Of a stretch of DNA of 64,000 nucleotides, positions 9,476 through 17,998 are shown piece after piece (positions within the stretch are counted from its first letter, which is position 1; each line of letters begins with the position of its first letter). The notes beneath the pieces are model-generated. The model did not search any database. It worked only from the letters and a program-made list of their open reading frames with translations, and had not been told where the DNA came from. The translations under genes and the position numbers were made by a program. The DNA comes from Trujillonella humicola (GTDB taxonomy: Bacteria > Actinomycetota > Actinomycetes > Mycobacteriales > Geodermatophilaceae), in assembly GCF_046233715.1 (NCBI RefSeq), contig NZ_JBJNRJ010000003.1, positions 62,001 to 126,000 of the forward strand, written 5' to 3'.

Positions 9476-10632
9476 GCGGGGCCGTCGGGCGCGCCGCCCA
9501 GTCGTATGCGCAGGCGTGGCTGTGGAAGCTGGCCGCACCTCTGGCCGTCCCGGTCGGTGGGGCGGTCGCTCTGCTGCTGATCCCCATGGGAGTCCTCGCC
9601 GCGCCGGAAGCGGCGGAGGCCGCCCGGCCCGCCGGGTTCTCGTCGTGTGGGACGGCGGGCACGGGCGCCTCGGCCGCCGGAACGGACCTCGACGCCGTTC
9701 AGATGGGTCACGCCCAGACCATTGTCGACGTCGCGCTACGAGCCGGGCTGCCGCCGTACGCGGCGACAGTTGCCCTGGCCACCGCCTTCCAGGAGTCCGG
9801 GCTGCGGATGCTGGCCAACGACGGCAGCAGCCTCCAGCTGACCGTAGAGCAGGCCGCGGTGACGGCGACCAGCCTGCAGTACCCGCACGACGGAATCGGC
9901 ACCGACCACGACAGCGTCAACACCTTCCAGCAACGCTGGACCGCCGGCTGGGGAGCCATCGCCGACCTGATGGACCCCGTCTACGCCGCCGAGGCGTTCT
10001 ACCAGCGGCTCGCCACAGTGCCCGACTGGCAGACCATCCCGTTGACGGCGGCCGCCCAAGCCGTGCAGATCTCGGCGACCCCCACCGCCTACGCCCGCTG
10101 GGAGCCGCTCGCCCGCGAGCTGACCGCCATGCTCTGGCCGGCCGCCGAGGCCGCCGCAGCGGACCCGTCCGCCGCAGCGCCTGCCCTGTGTCCCGCCGCG
10201 GTCGCGGCCGCCGGGACCTGGATCCGGCCCACCGCCGGGACCATCACCTCCGGCTTCGGTCCCCGCGGCGGAAGCCTGCACGCGGGCGTGGACATCGCCG
10301 GCCCCCGCGGCACCCCTGTCTACGCCGCCACGGACGGCACCGTGACCGACGCCCGGTGCACCAGCGCCTACTGCGACCGCGACGGCAGCCTGGCGCTGAC
10401 CGGCTACGGCAACCTCGTCGAACTCGACCACGGCGCCGGCGTCAGCACCCGCTACGCGCACCTGACCGCCTACACCGTCACCGCCGGCCAAGCGGTCAGC
10501 GCCGGCGCGCTGCTCGGCTACCAGGGCTCGACCGGCAACAGCACCGGAGTGCACCTGCACTTCGAGGTCCGCGTCGACGGCGCCCCGATCGACCCCGTCC
10601 CCTGGCTCGCCGAGCGCGGGATCGAGCTGTGA
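9472..10632 (+). CDS. Lysozyme-like/M23 peptidase cell-wall hydrolase
   Basis: The start overlaps the previous stop as ATGA. A membrane anchor sits at about residues 20-48. Residues 80-210 form a lysozyme-like fold segment ('ATAFQESGLRMLAND' contains the likely catalytic Glu). The C-terminal 110 residues are an M23 (LytM) endopeptidase: 'HAGVDIAGPRGTPVYA' and 'HLHFEV' give the zinc ligands His, Asp and His and the catalytic His. Such proteins open the peptidoglycan for the conjugation channel. Having a glycan-cleaving and a peptide-cleaving domain in one chain is common in Gram-positive transfer systems (VirB1/Orf14-like). Confidence 0.85.
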   Translation: MSGAVGRAAQSYAQAWLWKLAAPLAVPVGGAVALLLIPMGVLAAPEAAEAARPAGFSSCGTAGTGASAAGTDLDAVQMGHAQTIVDVALRAGLPPYAATVALATAFQESGLRMLANDGSSLQLTVEQAAVTATSLQYPHDGIGTDHDSVNTFQQRWTAGWGAIADLMDPVYAAEAFYQRLATVPDWQTIPLTAAAQAVQISATPTAYARWEPLARELTAMLWPAAEAAAADPSAAAPALCPAAVAAAGTWIRPTAGTITSGFGPRGGSLHAGVDIAGPRGTPVYAATDGTVTDARCTSAYCDRDGSLALTGYGNLVELDHGAGVSTRYAHLTAYTVTAGQAVSAGALLGYQGSTGNSTGVHLHFEVRVDGAPIDPVPWLAERGIEL

Positions 10633-10695
10633 GAGCCGGCAGGTGCGCAGACCAGTCGTGGGACCAGACGTGAACAGGGAGAACGGAGGGTGGTC

Positions 10696-12606
10696 GTGAG
10701 CGGCGATCGATCCCGGGACGACGTCGGCCCGGCGAGCTGGGAGATTCCGGTGGCTGCGGCGGTGGTGTGGGTGACGGCCGCCGCACTGCTGCTGCCGGCC
10801 GGCCGCGCAATCGCAGCACTGCTGACCGGCGGCGGCTGGGTGTGGCCGCACGGGTCGGCCGCCCTGGTCCCCGCCGTCGGCGGCTTGCTCACCGGCGAGC
10901 CCACCGCCGGGCTGGACGCCGCACAGACGGCGGCGCTGCCGTCGCCCGCGGCTGTGTACACCGCCATCGCCGGGTGCTTCGCGCTCTTCCTGGCCGTCAG
11001 CGGGGGAGCGGCGTGGGCCGTGCACCGATGGCTGACCGGGCGGTCGGGCATGGCCACCCGCAACCAGGTGGCCGAGGTACTCGGCAGCGGTCGGTTGCGC
11101 CGGGTCGGACTCGTCGTCCGTCCCGACCTGACCCCGGCCCGTCGGCGTAGACCTCGCCCCGTCGTGAACACGGACGTGGGATGGCGGCTGGGCCAGGCCG
11201 CCGTCCCCGCCGCCGGAGAGCTGTGGGTGCCCTTCGACCGCACGACCGGCGTCTACGGCCCGCAGGGGTCGGGCAAGACCCTCGACCTGCTCGCCCCTGC
11301 CCTGCTCGACGCGCCCGGCGCGGCGCTAGTCACCCTGACCAAGGCCGAGGACTTGCTGCTCACCGTCGACGCACGCGCCGCCGACGACCGCCCGGTCGCC
11401 GTGCTCGACCCGTTCGGCGCCGTTCCTGGACTGCCGGAGCTGGTGTGGGACCCCGTCGCCGGCTGCGTGGACCCCATGACGGCCGAGCGCCGCGCCAAGG
11501 CCTTCACCGCCGGCACCGTCCCCGGTGCGATCACCGACGGCACCACTGATTCCGCGGCTCGGTTCTACGCCTTCGAAGCCGCCAAGGTGCTGCAGGGCTA
11601 TCTGCACGCCGCTGCGCTGACCCGTCGCACCATCGAGGACGTCCTGGCGTGGGCCGCCCACCCTCAGGCGGCGACCCAGCCGGCTGACATCCTGCGCGCT
11701 CATCCGCACGCCGCGCCGTTCTGGGACGGGCTGCTGCACGGTGCTCTGCACGGCGATCCGCGCACCGCCGGGAACACCGCCACCACGGTGCAGCAGGCGC
11801 TGACCTTGTTCTTCCAGGCTGACATCCGCCGCCGCTGCACTCCCGGGCCCGGCCGGCCGGGCACGGACATCGCCGCGCTGCTGGCCGCCGGTGGCACCGT
11901 CTACCTGCTCGGCCGCGAGGATCCCTACGCCTCGGCGGCCCCGCTGATGACGGCTCTGGCCGAGCACGTCCTCGACACTGCCTTGCAGCTCGCAGGCGAT
12001 GCACCGACAGGGCGGCTGTGCCCGCCGCTGCTGGCCTGCCTGGACGAACTGCCCTCCACCGCGCCGCTGCCCACTCTGCGCACCCGGATGGCCAACGACC
12101 GGGCCCTGGGCATTTCCTTCATCTATGCCGCGCAGACCTGGCGGCAGCTGGTGCTCATCTACGGCGAGGACGAGGCCCGTGCCCTGTTCGGGCTCACCAA
12201 CGTGCTCGTCGCCTTCGGCGGTGGCAAGGACGGCGGCTTCTACCGGGAGCTGTCCGAGCTGCTGGGCAGCACCCGGGTCCGGCGCACCTCCTACAGCTAC
12301 CGAGGCAGCGGATGGTCTCGATCCACCTACGGCGAGACCGTGCCCGTGCTGCGCCCGGAAGAGATCCGTCAGCTCCCACCCGGCCGAGCCCTCGTGGTCG
12401 CGGAGAACGCCCCGCCGCTGATCGCCGGGCTCACCCGCTGCCTCACCGGACGCCGCGGCGCGCAGCTATTGGCCGCGCAGGCCTCGGCTCGCGACCGCGT
12501 CGCCGCCGCCCGGGAGCACACCGCCAGCATGGTCGAGCGCACCGGTGACGCCCACGCCGCGGCCGCTCGCGCGGGTCTCACCCCGGTCGAGCGGGGCCTT
12601 CGATGA
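10696..12606 (+). CDS. VirD4/TcpA-type coupling ATPase
   Basis: GGAGG at 10685-10689 favours GTG 10696; GTG 10690 is in the same frame. Two membrane helices occupy about residues 15-110. Walker A 'YGPQGSGKTLDLLAP' is near residue 190; 'LLACLDELPSTAPLPTL' near 450 is the Walker B with the DE pair, followed by 'GISFIYAAQTWRQL', the pattern of TraG/VirD4 type IV coupling proteins. It should bring the relaxase-bound DNA strand to the channel. The gap of 60 bases in front and the own ribosome-binding site suggest a translational restart inside the operon. The next gene overlaps by ATGA. Confidence 0.85.
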   Translation: MSGDRSRDDVGPASWEIPVAAAVVWVTAAALLLPAGRAIAALLTGGGWVWPHGSAALVPAVGGLLTGEPTAGLDAAQTAALPSPAAVYTAIAGCFALFLAVSGGAAWAVHRWLTGRSGMATRNQVAEVLGSGRLRRVGLVVRPDLTPARRRRPRPVVNTDVGWRLGQAAVPAAGELWVPFDRTTGVYGPQGSGKTLDLLAPALLDAPGAALVTLTKAEDLLLTVDARAADDRPVAVLDPFGAVPGLPELVWDPVAGCVDPMTAERRAKAFTAGTVPGAITDGTTDSAARFYAFEAAKVLQGYLHAAALTRRTIEDVLAWAAHPQAATQPADILRAHPHAAPFWDGLLHGALHGDPRTAGNTATTVQQALTLFFQADIRRRCTPGPGRPGTDIAALLAAGGTVYLLGREDPYASAAPLMTALAEHVLDTALQLAGDAPTGRLCPPLLACLDELPSTAPLPTLRTRMANDRALGISFIYAAQTWRQLVLIYGEDEARALFGLTNVLVAFGGGKDGGFYRELSELLGSTRVRRTSYSYRGSGWSRSTYGETVPVLRPEEIRQLPPGRALVVAENAPPLIAGLTRCLTGRRGAQLLAAQASARDRVAAAREHTASMVERTGDAHAAAARAGLTPVERGLR

Positions 12607-13160
12607 CCGATCTCGGACTGGCCGTGCCGTTCCCCCCGCCGCCGCGGGAGATCCGCCGGGCCCTCGAGCAGCTGCGGCAGGCCGAGGACGCCGGTCTCGA
12701 ACCGGCCGGCCTGCGGCTGCTGGACCGGCCCTGGGACCCGGCGACCTGCTCGTCTCACGTGCGCACCCGGCTGTGGCCGTGGCTGGACGACGTCGCCGCC
12801 TGGCTCAACCACAGCTACGCCTGGCAGACCACACAGGCCATCCCCTCCTGCTGGCCCGCCCATCCCCACCTCGTGCACGAGCTCGCAGTACTGGCCTGCC
12901 TGCGCGCGACGGCTGGCGACGCGGCGACTCCGCACGCGCTGGAGGAGTGGCACCGCTACGCGCTGCCCGCCTTCCACGCCCGTCTGGCCGAGCGGCTCGG
13001 CATCGGCTGTCGACCCGGCCGGCACACCGACTGGCCGGCCCGTTCCTGGGCCGCCGAGTACACCAGTCCGCAGGCGACCGCAGCGCGGCGGGCGCTGTTC
13101 GACGGCGACCCGGGCATTACCCCGACTGGCCACCGCCCCGAAGCGGCGGGAGGCCTGTGA
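12603..13160 (+). CDS. DUF4913-like accessory transfer protein
   Basis: A 185-residue soluble protein with 'FVHTRLWPWLDDVAAW'-type sequence (here 'VRTRLWPWLDDVAAWLNH') and 'WCADWWRH'-like positions, typical of DUF4913 proteins found behind coupling-protein genes in actinobacterial elements. The biochemical role is unknown. The ATGA overlap with the coupling protein and the TGATG overlap with the next gene show co-expression. Confidence 0.6.
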   Translation: MTDLGLAVPFPPPPREIRRALEQLRQAEDAGLEPAGLRLLDRPWDPATCSSHVRTRLWPWLDDVAAWLNHSYAWQTTQAIPSCWPAHPHLVHELAVLACLRATAGDAATPHALEEWHRYALPAFHARLAERLGIGCRPGRHTDWPARSWAAEYTSPQATAARRALFDGDPGITPTGHRPEAAGGL

Positions 13161-13720
13161 TGAGCAGCGCCTTCCCGTCCGACCGCGGCGACTGGGTGTC
13201 GATGCTCGATGGCGTGCGGATCAGCCGCGCCTGGATGGTCCGGCACACCCCGGGCCTGCTGGCTGCCTGGTGCGACGCCGCGACCGGCGAGGGCCGCCGC
13301 GGAATCGCCACGCGCATCGTGCAGATCGCCGCCGACCTGGAGAGCGAACCCGCGGACGGCGACGACGACGCAGCCATCGACCCGGCCTGGCGGCAGCTCG
13401 TGGCCCGCATCGACCCCCGTCTCGTCCGCGGCCCGGACTGGCTGCCGCTGGCCGTCGCGCTCGTCCGCGCGGCGACCGCCGGCTACGACGTCGCTGACCG
13501 ACTGCCTGCGCTGGCCGCCGCCGCTCCGCTGCCCGCCCGGCACCCCGCTCGTGAGCTGCACTGGCGGCTGCTCGACGACTGCGCCGCCGCCCTTCCCACG
13601 CGCGGCGCCACCGAGCACCGCGCCTCGAACGCACACAGCCCGTGCGGTCCTCCACAGATGTCCCGCAACGCCCCCGCAGCTCACCGCGGCGACGCAAGCG
13701 TCAACAGAACCAATCCCTGA
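13160..13720 (+). CDS. Small protein sharing a repeat module with the relaxase
   Basis: ATG 13160 overlaps the previous stop. Residues about 70-135 read 'IDPRLVRGPDWLPLAVALV...GYDVADRLPALAAAAPLP...LHWRLLDDC'. This is clearly like a segment of the MobF relaxase in the same window (around 19750-19880 on the minus strand: 'IDPRIRRDGHWPVLADRL...GLDAAGML...PLP...LWWRLAPHV'). The N-terminal 60 residues are unlike anything I recognise and the C-terminal tail is disordered. A place in the relaxosome, sharing a docking module with the relaxase, is a reasonable inference; I know no named function. Confidence 0.6.
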   Translation: MSSAFPSDRGDWVSMLDGVRISRAWMVRHTPGLLAAWCDAATGEGRRGIATRIVQIAADLESEPADGDDDAAIDPAWRQLVARIDPRLVRGPDWLPLAVALVRAATAGYDVADRLPALAAAAPLPARHPARELHWRLLDDCAAALPTRGATEHRASNAHSPCGPPQMSRNAPAAHRGDASVNRTNP

Positions 13721-13736
13721 CGAAAGGACGTGTCCC

Positions 13737-14033
13737 ATGGCCGTCGACACGGTCAGCGACCCGCTCGGCTACGCCGCATCACTGCTCGACGCCGTCGGCG
13801 CCGACCGGGAGCAGGTACCTGCCGACATCGCCCTGGAGTGCCTCTACGCCGCAGAGCTGCTCGAGCTCGCCGGCGGACGCACCGAACCGGTCCCGCTGAT
13901 CGACGGCGACCCCGCCGCCAGCATCCGCGCGGCCATGGGCGCACTCGGATTGCTTGACGAGCGCACCTTCGCCAGCACACCGGTTCTCGACGCCGCGCGC
14001 GCCGCCCGCCACGCCCTGCGACGGCTGGGCTGA
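13737..14033 (+). CDS. Small helical protein, function unknown
   Basis: A 98-residue acidic, Ala-rich protein, predicted helical, starting at ATG 13737 behind GAAAGGA. It lies 16 bases after the previous stop and 3 bases before the next start, so it belongs to the transfer operon. No motif or family is evident. Confidence 0.55.
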   Translation: MAVDTVSDPLGYAASLLDAVGADREQVPADIALECLYAAELLELAGGRTEPVPLIDGDPAASIRAAMGALGLLDERTFASTPVLDAARAARHALRRLG

Positions 14034-14036
14034 GCG

Positions 14037-15353
14037 GTGGCCACGACCCTGCGGCAGCTGCTCGACGATCTCACCGACCGAGCCGGCGCCCGCCCCGCGG
14101 CGGCGACCATCGAGGACGTCACGGGAGCACTGGCTCACCTGGGCCGGGCGCTGTCCGGACTGGCCGAAGACGGCCTCACCCTCGCCGACAGCCGCCGGCA
14201 GCGCACGGCCACCGCAGTCGCGGCCGCCTGCACGACCGCCGGCCGGCTGTGGCCGCACAGCGGCGGACCGCTCACCGACCTAGCCGGCGCTGCCGCCGAC
14301 CTCGTCGGCCGCGACCGGGCCATCATGGGCCGCTCCCACCGCTGGGCCGTCACCGTCGAGGTGGCCGAGGCCGCCGACCACTGCGCGCGGCTCGGTCGCC
14401 GGCTGCTGCCGCAGGAGGCAGCTCCGGAGCTGGACGTCGTCCGTCAGTCGGCCGCCAGCATCGAGCGTGCGGCGCAGACGGATCCGCCCACCGCCGCGGA
14501 CTCCGTGGTGCTCGACCGTCTGATTCCCCTGCCAGGCCCGCCGACCGGAGAGGCCGAGGTGACCGTCCTGGACGCCGCCGCAGGCCTTCTGGCTGCGCTC
14601 GACCGTGCGCGGCAAGCCGACACCCTGACACTGCGGGACTTCCGTGCCGCCGTCGCTGCCGCAGAGCTCACCAGTCGCTACGCCGCCGGCGCCGCGGGCC
14701 AGACCGGGAGGGACGCCGGACCGCCGCTGCTCGCAGGGCTGGCCTGGCAACTCGCCGGTCGCGCCAGCATGGTCTTCCACGACGGACGCCGAGGGGCACC
14801 GAGCGACGGCGGGAAGGTCGTCTCGTCGTCGCAGGCGCTTGTCCGCGCCCTGCGCAATGAGGTCGGCGCGCTCGCCGATCTCGGCGAGCAGCGCGACTCC
14901 AAGACACCCGCGGACGTGGCAGCTCCCGTTCAGGAGGCTGCGAACCAAGTACCAGCCGTCGCCGACCGGCTCACCATGGCGGTCGAGCGCTGGTCCCGCA
15001 CCGGCCAGCTCTTCGCGAACGCTCGAGACCTGCCGCGCATGGAAGCCATGCCTGAGGACCGGATCCAGGCGGTGATCGCCGGACGACACGTGCGGGCAAG
15101 CGGCGACGACCTCGACCGTCTGCAGCAAGTCGTCGGCCGGGCCGCTGACCTGTCGACCGGACTGGCCGATGCGCTGAACCGCACCGCCGGCAAAGAGCCA
15201 CTGGCGCAACGGCACCGAGCCGACCGGTGCGATCGGGGAGCGAAGGTGCCGGGCGACGCCGACCGCCTGCTCAGTCGTGCCACCGCCGTCGACCGCGACA
15301 GCAGCGGGATCCGGCTGCTCCACTCGCCGCGACAGATCCCACCGTCCCGATAG
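14037..15353 (+). CDS. Ala-rich helical protein at the operon end
   Basis: 438 residues, almost wholly helical by composition, starting with GTG 14037 only 3 bases behind the preceding stop. No catalytic motif, signal peptide or membrane helix is visible. It may act as a structural or relaxosome accessory protein; that rests on place alone. The last 35 residues look less protein-like than a neighbouring frame (15380-15513, '...ALMNHLGAIERNLASDPADA'), so a frameshift near 15330 may have replaced the original C-terminus. Confidence 0.5.
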   Translation: MATTLRQLLDDLTDRAGARPAAATIEDVTGALAHLGRALSGLAEDGLTLADSRRQRTATAVAAACTTAGRLWPHSGGPLTDLAGAAADLVGRDRAIMGRSHRWAVTVEVAEAADHCARLGRRLLPQEAAPELDVVRQSAASIERAAQTDPPTAADSVVLDRLIPLPGPPTGEAEVTVLDAAAGLLAALDRARQADTLTLRDFRAAVAAAELTSRYAAGAAGQTGRDAGPPLLAGLAWQLAGRASMVFHDGRRGAPSDGGKVVSSSQALVRALRNEVGALADLGEQRDSKTPADVAAPVQEAANQVPAVADRLTMAVERWSRTGQLFANARDLPRMEAMPEDRIQAVIAGRHVRASGDDLDRLQQVVGRAADLSTGLADALNRTAGKEPLAQRHRADRCDRGAKVPGDADRLLSRATAVDRDSSGIRLLHSPRQIPPSR

Positions 15354-15772
15354 CCGGCCCCGCACGGGACGTGCGCACAGAGGGATCGCGCTCCGGCTCT
15401 CGACTCGCACGTTGCTTGACGACCACTCCGCGCTGATGAACCACCTCGGCGCGATCGAGCGCAACCTCGCATCCGACCCCGCGGATGCACAGCCTTATCG
15501 CCCAGACGGGTAGACGGCGGCTGACCTACAAGCCACTGACGGACTAGGATCACCGGCGGACCGGACGGGGATCGGACCCGCGGGGAGACCTTTCAAGGGG
15601 CGCTCCTGGCAACCATGCCCCGGCCCGTGCCGATGACCCGGCCAGGGTGTTGACCGCACCCCAGCCGGGCCACCGCTTGGCCCCCGCCGCTCCTCTTCAA
15701 AGGCGCTGGCGGCGGGGGCTCAGGCCCTCCTCATGACCATCTCCTTCGTCATGGCGATGCCGTCCACCCAGC
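15354..15772. other. Intergenic region at the tail of the tra operon
   Basis: It contains the possible out-of-frame C-terminus of the preceding gene up to 15513 and a strong inverted repeat near 15700 (listed separately). Two opposing transcription units meet here, so the terminator may serve both. No gene is seen. Confidence 0.4.
15680..15719. terminator. Hairpin between converging genes
   Basis: Perfect 11-bp arms (15680-15690 and 15709-15719, GCCCCCGCCGC and its complement) flank an 18-base loop between the plus-strand transfer operon and the minus-strand DUF5343 gene. There is no T-tract, as is usual in high-GC actinobacteria. Confidence 0.5.
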
Positions 15773-16519
15773 TCATGGCTGGGGGTCCTCGGAGCCCTCG
15801 GCGTAGTCCGCGAGGGCGTCCACGATCTGGTAGAAGAAGTCCCGGTCTGCACCGCGCAGCGTCAGCGGGTTGACGCTGACAGAGAGCGTCATCGTGCCGC
15901 CGGTTCGAAGGGTCACCGCCTGCTTGTAGACGCCTGACCCATCGCGTTCGGCGGGGTCGTCATCAGGCTCCTGGAACGTCTCCCGGATAGGCGGCGACGC
16001 TGTCGCCGCGGCCGGCTTTTTGCGAGCGGGGCGCTTCTTCGGCACCCCGGGTCCCCCAGAGCCAGATCGGATCTGCGGGAAGTGATGACTGAACGGAAGG
16101 TCGGCAAGACGCAGCGCGTGCAGGAAGAAGGTCTCGCACTTCCGACGAGTCTCGGGCGATGAGAGGCCGAAGGAGTCACGGAAGCTGTCATGCAGAGCAT
16201 TGCTGGTGGCGTTGGCCGCCGAGACGGCCAACTGCCGGGGGTAGAACTCCTCCACCATCTCGGCGAGCATCTTCTTCCGGTCGTCCTGGGCGCCGCTCGC
16301 GAACTGCTGGAGGCGACTAGTTACGGTGCCATCGGGCTCCATGAGTCCGAAGCTCACCAGTGCGCTCGTCAGGTTTGCCTGATCCGTGCCCGACTTGCCG
16401 CTCATCAACGAACGGTCGATGCGCGGCGGCAGTGGCTTGTTCGCCAGCTCCTCGATGAACTTCCAGAAAGTCTGGAAGGACATGTACGGGGGCTTGAATT
16501 CCGGGCTCTGTGGCTCCAC
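15773..16519 (-). CDS. DUF5343 family protein
   Basis: The protein (248 residues, GTG start) has the DUF5343 layout: 'FWKFIEELANKPLPPRIDRSLMSGKSG' near the N-terminus, 'LTSALVSFGLME' and later 'RKCETFFLHALRLADLPFS'. This is a helical, winged-helix-like module found in mobile and defence contexts; its action is not known to me. A Lys/Pro-rich linker (about 155-200) leads to a C-terminal beta-rich part ('TMTLSVSVNPLTL') that seems extra to the family core. It reads toward the tra operon and is transcribed alone. Confidence 0.65.
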   Translation of the reverse strand: MEPQSPEFKPPYMSFQTFWKFIEELANKPLPPRIDRSLMSGKSGTDQANLTSALVSFGLMEPDGTVTSRLQQFASGAQDDRKKMLAEMVEEFYPRQLAVSAANATSNALHDSFRDSFGLSSPETRRKCETFFLHALRLADLPFSHHFPQIRSGSGGPGVPKKRPARKKPAAATASPPIRETFQEPDDDPAERDGSGVYKQAVTLRTGGTMTLSVSVNPLTLRGADRDFFYQIVDALADYAEGSEDPQP

Positions 16520-16640
16520 GCCGATGCCCCTTCCGGAAGGTCGCTGGCCGTCGCCGACAGTCTGCCATACCGATCTGCCGTAAGCGCGTCGTCGGAGGAT
16601 TTTTCTTCACAGATCCTGTGGCAGGGCGGACCGTGGGGTT

Positions 16641-16853
16641 ATGGCAATCGAGCGCGGCGACGTCCTGAAGGCGACGACAGCGGGCGGAGGCACCATCGAG
16701 TTGCGTGCGCTGGGCGCCCCGATGCAGGGGCGGGACTTCCCCGTGGTGTGGGTCTGCACCGAGGCGGAGTGGCGGCGGTCTCAGGCGGCTGGCGACGAGG
16801 CTGACGGTCTCCCGTGGCCCCTGGACGCTGTGCAGGAGTTGGCAACGGCGTGA
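16641..16853 (+). CDS. Small conserved-type hypothetical protein
   Basis: 70 residues ('MAIERGDVLKATTAGGGTIELRAL...FPVVWVCTEAEWRRSQ...GLPWPLDAVQ'), with the beta-rich start and Trp-rich end of a small protein type often seen in actinobacterial genomes. No function is known to me. It runs divergently from the DUF5343 gene, so the 120 bases between them must hold two promoters. The next small frame begins at GTG 16850, overlapping its stop. Confidence 0.5.
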   Translation: MAIERGDVLKATTAGGGTIELRALGAPMQGRDFPVVWVCTEAEWRRSQAAGDEADGLPWPLDAVQELATA

Positions 16854-17007
16854 CCGAACGCCGCAATCGGGACGAGCGGGTCACCCTCACTGGCTTGACC
16901 CCCGAGGAGGCGCTGGAGCACTGCTCGCGGTGCGGCCGGACGACGAGCTGGCCTCCGAGGACGCCAAGGGCTCAAACGACAAGAGACCGGCTCAGTCAGA
17001 CGACTGA
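16850..17007 (+). pseudogene. Small protein gene with a frameshift
   Basis: From GTG 16850 the frame gives 'VTERRNRDERVTLTGLTPEEALEH'. One base out of phase it goes on as 'LLAVRPDDELASEDAKG...' to TGA 17005. The joined product, about 51 residues, resembles small actinobacterial proteins with 'LTPEEALRALLAVxPD', so a one-base loss near 16919 has probably broken the gene (or is a sequencing error). The last codons lie within the terminator hairpin. Confidence 0.45.
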
Positions 17008-17016
17008 GCCGGTCTC
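16983..17016. terminator. Perfect 15-bp hairpin, bidirectional terminator
   Basis: GAGACCGGCTCAGTC (16983-16997) and its exact complement (17002-17016) enclose a 4-base loop. It lies between the convergent small plus-strand gene and the minus-strand DUF3800 gene and overlaps the stop codon of the former. Confidence 0.7.
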
Positions 17017-17063
17017 CGTAAGTCACGGGCTGTTAGGCCAGGGGCCCACACCCGATGACGGCA

Positions 17064-17876
17064 CTATATAGCGCCGGGTTGCCGTGGGGCAACGCCGCGC
17101 CGCGAGACTTTCCTCCGTGGGGGTGGAGGCGTCCAAGAGCCGTGCTCGTAGAGCGCGACACTGTGAGCGGCATTCCGCCAGCCGCTGAGGCAGCTCGTTG
17201 CTCCTAGGCGCTGTCGGACGTGGGCGGCCAACTGACCCTTAGGGGAGGTCGGCGAGGCGAAGCCGAGAGCGGCGCGGAACTCGAACGCCACGGCCGACGT
17301 GAGGATGTCGGCCATCTGTAAGCCGTCGGCCGCCTTGGAGTCGAGTCGGCACACAGATGTTACGGCCAGCCGGGCGAGGCGGCGGTTCACGCTTCGCTTC
17401 AGTTCCTCCTCGAAGAGGATCGTGTCGGGTGTCGAGTAGTTGTCGGCCAGGATCGACACCAACTCGCCGTCGGGGTGGATCGCCCCTGTGACCAGTTGCT
17501 CCGCCAGCTTCCCGTAGGCGCCCCATGCCGAACCGAAACGTTCGATGGGGTCGGCTTCGTGCCTGTCGGCGATGAAGCACCAGAACTCCGTCAAGCCGGG
17601 TTGTAACGCGACGTCCACGATCGACTTCATCATCGGAAGGACCTTCACGGTCACGTCCGAGAACTTGAACTCCTTGTACCAGTGGTAGCGGTCGCGCTCC
17701 TTCTGGAGAGCTCGTAACAGGCGCGACGGCTCGGGAGCCTTGAGGAGCCCGACCCCGAAGATCTGATCCTTTGGGATCGCACCGCTCTCATCGAGGAAGG
17801 CGGTGGCGCAGCGGTGATCCTGTTTGAGGACGCCTGCTTCCCCGGCACGTCCGCCAGGTCCTCGCCCGCCACTCAC
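17064..17876 (-). CDS. DUF3800 family protein, probable RNase H-fold nuclease
   Basis: 'ATAFLDESGA' at about residues 23-32 gives the N-terminal Asp of DUF3800. 'LVSILADNYSTPD' and 'CRLDSKAADGLQMADILTSAVAF' give the later acidic positions, the last being the usual 'Q.AD..a' box. The family has an RNase H-like fold and is common in phages and mobile elements; the substrate is not known. GTG 17876 begins a basic N-terminal extension; a start nearer to 'HRCATAFLDESG' is possible. It lies downstream of the relaxase on the same strand with 122 bases between. Confidence 0.7.
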   Translation of the reverse strand: MSGGRGPGGRAGEAGVLKQDHRCATAFLDESGAIPKDQIFGVGLLKAPEPSRLLRALQKERDRYHWYKEFKFSDVTVKVLPMMKSIVDVALQPGLTEFWCFIADRHEADPIERFGSAWGAYGKLAEQLVTGAIHPDGELVSILADNYSTPDTILFEEELKRSVNRRLARLAVTSVCRLDSKAADGLQMADILTSAVAFEFRAALGFASPTSPKGQLAAHVRQRLGATSCLSGWRNAAHSVALYEHGSWTPPPPRRKVSRRGVAPRQPGAI

Positions 17877-17998
17877 CGCCGCACACTATCTCGCCCGTGC
17901 CCGTGTCTTACGTACTCACATGATCACTGACTGTGTGGTCAGTCGGGTCACACATCGCCCTCATCTCGGCGTCAGTGGATGTCTCGGATGACGAACCA

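Noticed and set aside
15540..15580. tRNA-like T-arm (GGGGATCGGACCCGC) as a possible attachment-site copy
   Set aside because: Only a T-arm-like stem can be drawn; the loop does not fit the consensus and it does not match the tRNA-Gly 3' end.
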